From assembly GCA_921293015.1 (NCBI GenBank), contig OV121086.1, positions 47,385,402 to 47,449,401 of the forward strand: a stretch of DNA of 64,000 nucleotides. Direction: 5' to 3'. This DNA is from Phorcus lineatus. Lineage: Eukaryota > Mollusca > Gastropoda > Trochida > Trochidae. A program made the position numbers and the translations under genes. Under the pieces are notes generated by a model that was not told where the DNA came from, made no database searches, and saw only the letters and a list, made by a program, of their open reading frames with translations. Positions 58,395 to 64,000 of the stretch are shown here, piece after piece; position 1 is the stretch's first letter; every line of letters starts with the position of its first letter.

Positions 58395-60345
58395 ATACAA
58401 ACATCTTCTGAAATTCGATTTTATTTTTTAAATTAAAGTTATTTCAACGATGAACCAAACCAGTTGAAAGATCGCAATATAGTCTAGTGCAAGCACACTA
58501 ACATACAAATCGCAAGTCAGTTTTGACACAAAGAGATTGGACCTATTTCAACATGTTAACAAATAAATGTGACTGAAATAAGAAATTGTACTTGCTTTAG
58601 TTGAGATATGCATATTATAGGTAAATAGAATGTCAAATATTTTTAAAACGAATTGGGTCATTTTGTAGTGGCCCATTCAGATTTGGTTTACCACAGTGAC
58701 CACACGACTGTAAGTTTTTCACTCATAAATGCAAACTCCGCCCGGCTCACAGGATACTTTACGTTCATGCGATCTTCACTGACCATCAGGATGCTTGGTA
58801 TATTACGCGGAACAAAATGTATTTATTCAATGGAGGGTATTTTTTTCAAAATAACTTCATTTGTTTAAAATCCACCGTGTTTTACTAGTTTCCCGACATG
58901 CTGTAAGGTGGACAGTGTATTCCACAAAACCAACCTGATGTCATGTGAACAGGAAATTAACCCATTAGTTCATTGATCAAATCTATATTAAGCTATCTGA
59001 TGGTTAATTAGAGACAAGCTAAGTGCATTCTTGTGTACACCCAACTTTACCTGTTGAATACAGACAATTGTCTGTTAATGGGAGATATACTGGCAAAACC
59101 TTTACATTGATTGTACCTGCTGTGTTCGTGTTAGACATAAACAGCAATAAAAATGCAGACATTATTTCTCTTTCACCTACTCAGAGCGGATATTAATTTC
59201 CGTTACAAAGTATTCTGTGCTTTAAGTTGATATGAAAACTTCAAGGGCATTGCTCATTGCAGTAACGGAAGATGCGTTTCTTGATAAATGATATTTATCT
59301 AGACTAACGAGTATTCTTGCACGTTACTTCAAGAGACATAAACCATGAAAATATAGATAATGCAATTGGAGATTGTTTGCATCAAGGATATCAAAGATTA
59401 CAGATATTTTTCATAATATTTTAATGATAGAATTCCTTTTCTTCAGTAAGCTTTCAGCTTCATGACAATTACCTTTCGTTGTGATATTAAAGGGGGAGTA
59501 TGTTGAAACCAAGGGACAATTCCGAATGTACATATATTTATAACTATTTGTTACAGCATGTTAAGGAATTTAATTTGAACAGACGCGCATTCATTCGAAA
59601 ATACAACCAATATTTTGAAGAAATGAAGCCATTTATGCTGCGAGTGTAGATAGCCTTGTTAGCTCGTGACAAGGCACTGCTATCATATCTAATCATTGGT
59701 TACTGGCTGATTTATGGATTTTTCCAAATACTTTTTTATGCTGAATTATGATGTAAGATTATTTAACGTTCAGCGTAATGCCAAAAAACCCTCTCTTTAT
59801 GAAAACAAATAAACCATGAAATGAATTTACTCATGTTATAAAATATAACAATGCAAACACACCTACACACACGCACAGACATATGTACAAGTATACACAT
59901 CACTCTGCACCGGACACACTCCACTTGTACATTGTATATCGGACCTGTCTACTCGATCTAACCATGTGTTTAGATAAAAGTAACTCAAGATCTTATGAAC
60001 GTTTAATCCTGACCTTCGTGTTACCGATAAGATACACCTTGTATAGCGTGTTTTCTCTCTTCTTTACGAGACCCCTGTAGATAGGGCTCATTTGATATCC
60101 CACAGGGTACAATTGATCGTCAGTAGAACCCGGAGTCACATAATGATCATATTCATCACACAATCCACCAACCCTCTAAGGAATCATAAATGAAATTAGA
60201 TTTTGAAACGCTATCTTTGCCATTATTATTTGATTATCAAGGCATATTGTATTGCTGTTCGCTAATGTATTGTCCTTTTGTATACACTAAAACTAAGTTT
60301 AAACATGAACGTTTCCATAAATAGAGTAGAGAAATGGGGTCCTCA
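58395..60345 (-). repeat. Right arm of the large inverted duplication (partner 23975-25510)
   Basis: Reverse-complement counterpart of the left arm. It is about 400 bp longer, chiefly because of an insertion of about 300 bp at 59385-59690 and one of about 90 bp at 59885-59975 that the left arm lacks. The right-hand limit is the CCTTGAGGACCCCATTTCTC complement near 60345. Confidence 0.92.
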
Positions 60346-60902
60346 AGGCTTATACAATGTATAATCATTTTAATAAATTGTATAAACACAATATTATTCA
60401 ATTCAAATCCTTAATCTTAACACATAAGTAGTTGCAAAGAAAAAAATCACCGTAATTAAGAATATAACAATGTCACGTATTTATCCCTTGATAAAAAGAA
60501 TCCCATACGTTACAAATACAATCCACCCATCACTGTAAGCGGATGTTATAAAAGTCCTTTGTTATTTTCACGAGCCATGATAACATCACAGTTTATAAGA
60601 CATAACACTCTGATCACCGAACACAACAACAAAGTACATTATCATAATCCGAGCTCGCGAGAGACAAATACATCGCTACTTATTAAAGCTTGTCAGTGAC
60701 AAAGGCCAGGCTGTCCATAAATGGTTTAATATTGCCCAGTAACAACAGCTCGTCAAAGACAAAGCCGGAATACTCGTAACGGCCATAATATAATCCAAGC
60801 TTCCATCACGAGTCTGACCAATTCCTCCAGAGTGCCTCCTCGGCTACTGGCAGTGTTCGTATCGATCCCCCTCAGTGTGTTGGACCTAGCCGTGTCGACA
60901 AG
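60346..60902 (+). promoter_or_regulatory. Putative promoter and 5' UTR of the USP first exon at 60903
   Basis: TATAAAAG at about 60547-60554 lies some 350 bp before the start codon. From about 60640 the sequence becomes richer in G+C and CpG (GAGCTCGCGAGAG, CTCGTAACGGCC, CCTAGCCGTGTCGACAAG) than anywhere nearby, typical of a 5' UTR. Two similar stretches, CTTGTCAGTGACAAAGGCC and CTCGTCAAAGACAAAGCC, lie 60-65 bp apart. The transcription start is not determined. Confidence 0.4.
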
Positions 60903-60972
60903 ATGGCCTCTTCTCATCCTCTCGTTCTTCTCGCCATTGATGGCAGCGAATTTTCGGAGTATGCCTTTAATT
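60903..60972 (+). CDS. First coding exon of a universal stress protein (USP) gene
   Basis: The ATG has a strong Kozak context (GACAAGATGG). 23 residues plus one base: ASSHPLVLLAIDGSEFSEYA then FN, donor AATT/GTAAGT, phase 1. The AIDGSE motif is the most canonical of the set and is the start of the USP ATP-binding fold. The CpG-richer leader suggests an active promoter. The frame remains open past the donor for about 80 codons, but that extension is hydrophobic intron sequence, not USP. No second exon is visible in the 3 kb that remain, so it is probably beyond the window. Confidence 0.78.
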
Positions 60973-63900
60973 GTAAGTGTATATTGACCAACTTTCTGTT
61001 TCAGAATACTTCTTTTAATACTTTTGTTATAGAACCCTGTGATTTATCCTTTCATGCCCGGATTTTTACCGCAGCGGAGTTTACCTTTACTAATTTATGC
61101 ACCTGGAGTTGGGCGATTTTAATGTGGAATGGATATACTCGAGTGTTATTCTGTCTTTTGTTGACGTTGACGTGCTTCAACAACTTTGTTTTATGTTATT
61201 ATTTCGTATATACTTCATAGATACAATACCTAATAATTGTTGTTCATTCGTATATCTATTCATTTCGACCCAAATCTCATTCGAAGGCAGTAATGAGTTT
61301 TCAACTCCATTAGATACTAACTTATCAGAGTCATTATGTCCAAATTAATAATTCAAAAGGTAAAGCTGGTTGCCTTAATAAAACATTTGTCTGAATTTAT
61401 TGACACGATTGCGATCCAATGTTCTCTGACACACGTACATGTACAACTTTGTGACGTTAATAAGTTTTATTTCAATACATGTCTTACACGTCTACTGGCG
61501 TTGGAAGGAGAGGTATTAATTTAAGGTTTGTCTCTCGTTACACAGGAAGCTCCAATTGAGATTACGTGCAGTAATGAGTAGCTCGTAGCAATGTCTATCT
61601 CAGAGCAGCACACTTCACTAGATAAGACACTAACAGCTGTGCTGCTTGTACAACCGCGTGTTCATCGTGTTTATAGACTTACATTTAGTCTCCATGCTTT
61701 GTCGTTAAAAGTATGAAATTATTCATTTTTTACCCAAGTACCTTTTCGAAACTTTTTGGGTGTAGACGTCTCAATGCATTATCAGTTAGTTCAAATACCG
61801 ACTTATGTTATGCTTCGACTGTAGACTTGATTTGAATTTAAATAAAGGTCATGTTAGATATAATTCTGTCACCAAAATATTTCATAGCTGAAATTGAATC
61901 TCAAAATGTTCATGTTCGTTATGCTGAAATTTAGAGTGAGTGTTGTTGAGATGGTATAATTAGATCTTGTTTGCAAGTTAGCTCAGATGTCGAGATCTGT
62001 TAAGGAATGCTAATGACTATGAACTTTGGGACTATTGTTTTACAACTCGGTTTTAACAAAGCAGTCATTAAGGGATGGTGAGGCACAATAAATCATTCAA
62101 ACGTTATTGCAGCATTGCACAGCCATCAACGAACACACACTGTGAAACTCTACTCCATAATACTTAATAAAAGATACATGATGTTTTTAATATAATTATT
62201 TTCAAGTTGTTTATGATTATTTCTACTATTGATTGCTATGACTATTATGGTTAAGGTTATAACGCAGCCATATAGATAATTTATATTCAGGTTGAATAAA
62301 AACGTGCAGTTATGGCAGCAGATGTTAAATGGAAGATGAATATGAAATGTTGCATGATAGATAGTGATGATACATGTATGTTCTGTATCTGTTAGATGAC
62401 GCATCAACCTCAATGTAATGATAACAGTTTCTGAAGTTCCGGAAGGTTATTTAATTAATTACACTCTTCATTAGTAGGAAAATAGTACTTGTACAGTCAT
62501 TCATTATATAAATCATAATATATAATGTTTTTATATATATTATTTTATACGCCAATTTCACTAATGACGGTATTCATATTTATTGATTAAAACCTAGAAT
62601 ATGGATAAATTAGTTCTAGTACATCAAATAGGAGATATGTGCACATAATGATCAGGATTTTACCATTTAGATGAACTGCAAATGTTCATCAACACATCCT
62701 TGAGGTTTGGATGATTGGTAAACTGTTAATAGAGAGCGAAAATGTTTGGCTTTTCAGTCACTGGCCTTAAGGTAATTCAACTGCATTGATTAAGATCAAA
62801 TGTTGTAATAATGATAATAATAATAATGATTTTCTATAGCGGCTGATTATCCAATCACTCATTGCTCAAGGGCGCTTGAAAGGAAGAGAAGTTTATAGGA
62901 AAGATTGTCTATACATAAACTGCAGTAGTCATTTACCACTTGAATATTACACTTTGTCGAAAATAGATATCTTATGTCATAAAACAACCTGTTAGATGAC
63001 GATAAGAATCCGATAATCAACAGAAAGATATAAACCACATAAGACAGCTTTTAACGTAGATATTATGTGCTGTTATTGTAGTTGTAACAATATAACAATC
63101 CCTTCGTTGTTAGTTGCACAACACCAGGAATATACATTTCATTTGTATACAGATTTTGTTTGAACCCATGGCCTATAACCAACTTTGTCTAGAGATATTT
63201 TGTCCGGAAAATCAGTTTCAAAATAGTCAGCCTGTCACTGATGTTACACAATGAAAAAGGTTTGACCTGTGGATCAATGAAATGGCAACTAAAAGAAGTT
63301 TTGATCAGTTTTGATTAGTGGATCGAAATTATTTCCATTCAGACCAGTTTGCAATGTAAACTGCTCCCAAATACCCGTCTTATCTCTATTTGGGAAATAT
63401 CATTTTAAAAAAGACGTATTCATAATGTCCATAACCATTCCAATCTTCATATCAATGCAATATCATTATTTGCAACAATTTTTTATCAATGACATTAATT
63501 GAAAATGAGCTAAATTGTACGTGATCAACATGTCTAAGAACATGTTTCTTATGTTCTGGTTACAAATGCAGATGCTAATATGATAGGAACATATGCCATA
63601 TTGACATGGTTATAATGTTCAAGGACCTTTACTTTATCTATGGCCCTAGTTATGAATAATCTTTCTATCAAGCCATTGCAAGGATGGCCTGTAATCAGTT
63701 ACGTGTTTTTAGGGTGACAAGATAATGAACACATTGCTATTATCTATAGGTCATCGGGTTACCAGTCCAGATAAAATCATGATGGATGTGGGAGTGTATG
63801 TGCACAATTACTAATGGATTGGACGGGAGGTTTAAGCATGTGATACTGGTGTATTCTCAAAGGATTAATAAACCTTTGTCCTGATATGCATGGGCATTCA

Positions 63901-64000
63901 TGTGAATAACACGATTAATCTCTAATAGCTGTCCGCAAAATCCATTACGGTATTAAATCGTCACCTTTTAAATAAGGATCGGAGGATCATATTTGTTTTC
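60973..64000. other. Probable first intron of the USP gene; AT-rich
   Basis: No USP second exon was found by reading. At 62818-62885 (AATAATAATAATGATTTTCT ... CTCAAGGGCGCTTG) lies the reverse complement of a short-repeat or non-LTR 3' tail ending in ATT repeats. The rest holds nothing I can support. Confidence 0.4.
62812..62885 (-). repeat. SINE/non-LTR 3' tail remnant with (ATT)n
   Basis: Minus strand: CAAGCGCCCTTGAGCAATGA, then AGCCGCTATAGAAAATC and ATT repeats. It resembles the tail near 56100 (GAGCGCCTTTGAGTGG ... GGCGCTTTACAAG). Confidence 0.55.

Noticed and set aside
60973..61220. Continuation of the frame from 60903 for 82 more codons
   Set aside because: Hydrophobic, low-information peptide following a consensus GTAAGT; most likely intron read-through.

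Overview
The window is AT-rich nuclear DNA from an animal, most likely a marine gastropod mollusc. This rests on canonical GT/AG-type split exons, Tc1 elements, an EN-RT-RNaseH non-LTR retrotransposon, and SINE-like repeats ending in 'AACTCACTCA', a tail I associate with abalone-type genomes. The taxon is an inference and could not be checked by search. There are no bacterial operons, no rRNA, no CRISPR and no convincing tRNA. Most of the window is non-coding. At this base composition, open frames up to about 110-135 codons are expected by chance, so isolated ones are not called.

The clearest host genes are first exons of universal stress protein (USP) genes, all on the + strand: intact at 41863, 45977 and 60903, and decayed at 31923 and 43589. 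Each encodes the start of a USP domain (I/V-L-x-A-V/I-D-x-S ... A-F) and ends at a phase-1 splice donor. I found no downstream USP exon, so these are either alternative first exons of one gene continuing past the right edge, or orphaned duplicates.

Layout. 1-3.3 kb: featureless. 3300-3625: foldback element. 4011-7137: decayed minus-strand non-LTR retrotransposon with a TAGG-type simple-repeat tail, flanked by a 60-bp direct repeat that looks like an unusually long target-site duplication. 8.24-9.94 kb: duplicated 21-23-bp minisatellite. 10-22.5 kb: diverged remnants of a repeated block, a 7 x 30-bp minisatellite and a SINE-like copy. 22466-23972: dead Tc1 transposon. 23975-25510: one arm of a large inverted duplication whose partner is 58395-60345. 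About 26.7-38.2 kb: three tandem copies of a block of about 5 kb, carrying exon-like segments of an unrecognised minus-strand gene family, a decayed USP first exon, SINE/MITE copies and a second Tc1 element (36336-37700). 38.87 and 48.37 kb: two copies of a MITE of about 460 bp. 49.2, 52.0-52.5 and 55.3-55.7 kb: local tandem repeats. 56.1 kb and 31.7 kb: 3' ends of other non-LTR elements. 60.5-64 kb: a promoter-like stretch, the last USP first exon, and AT-rich sequence.

Overall the locus reads as an expanding and decaying tandem family region, remodelled by segmental duplication and transposon insertion, around a set of USP first exons.
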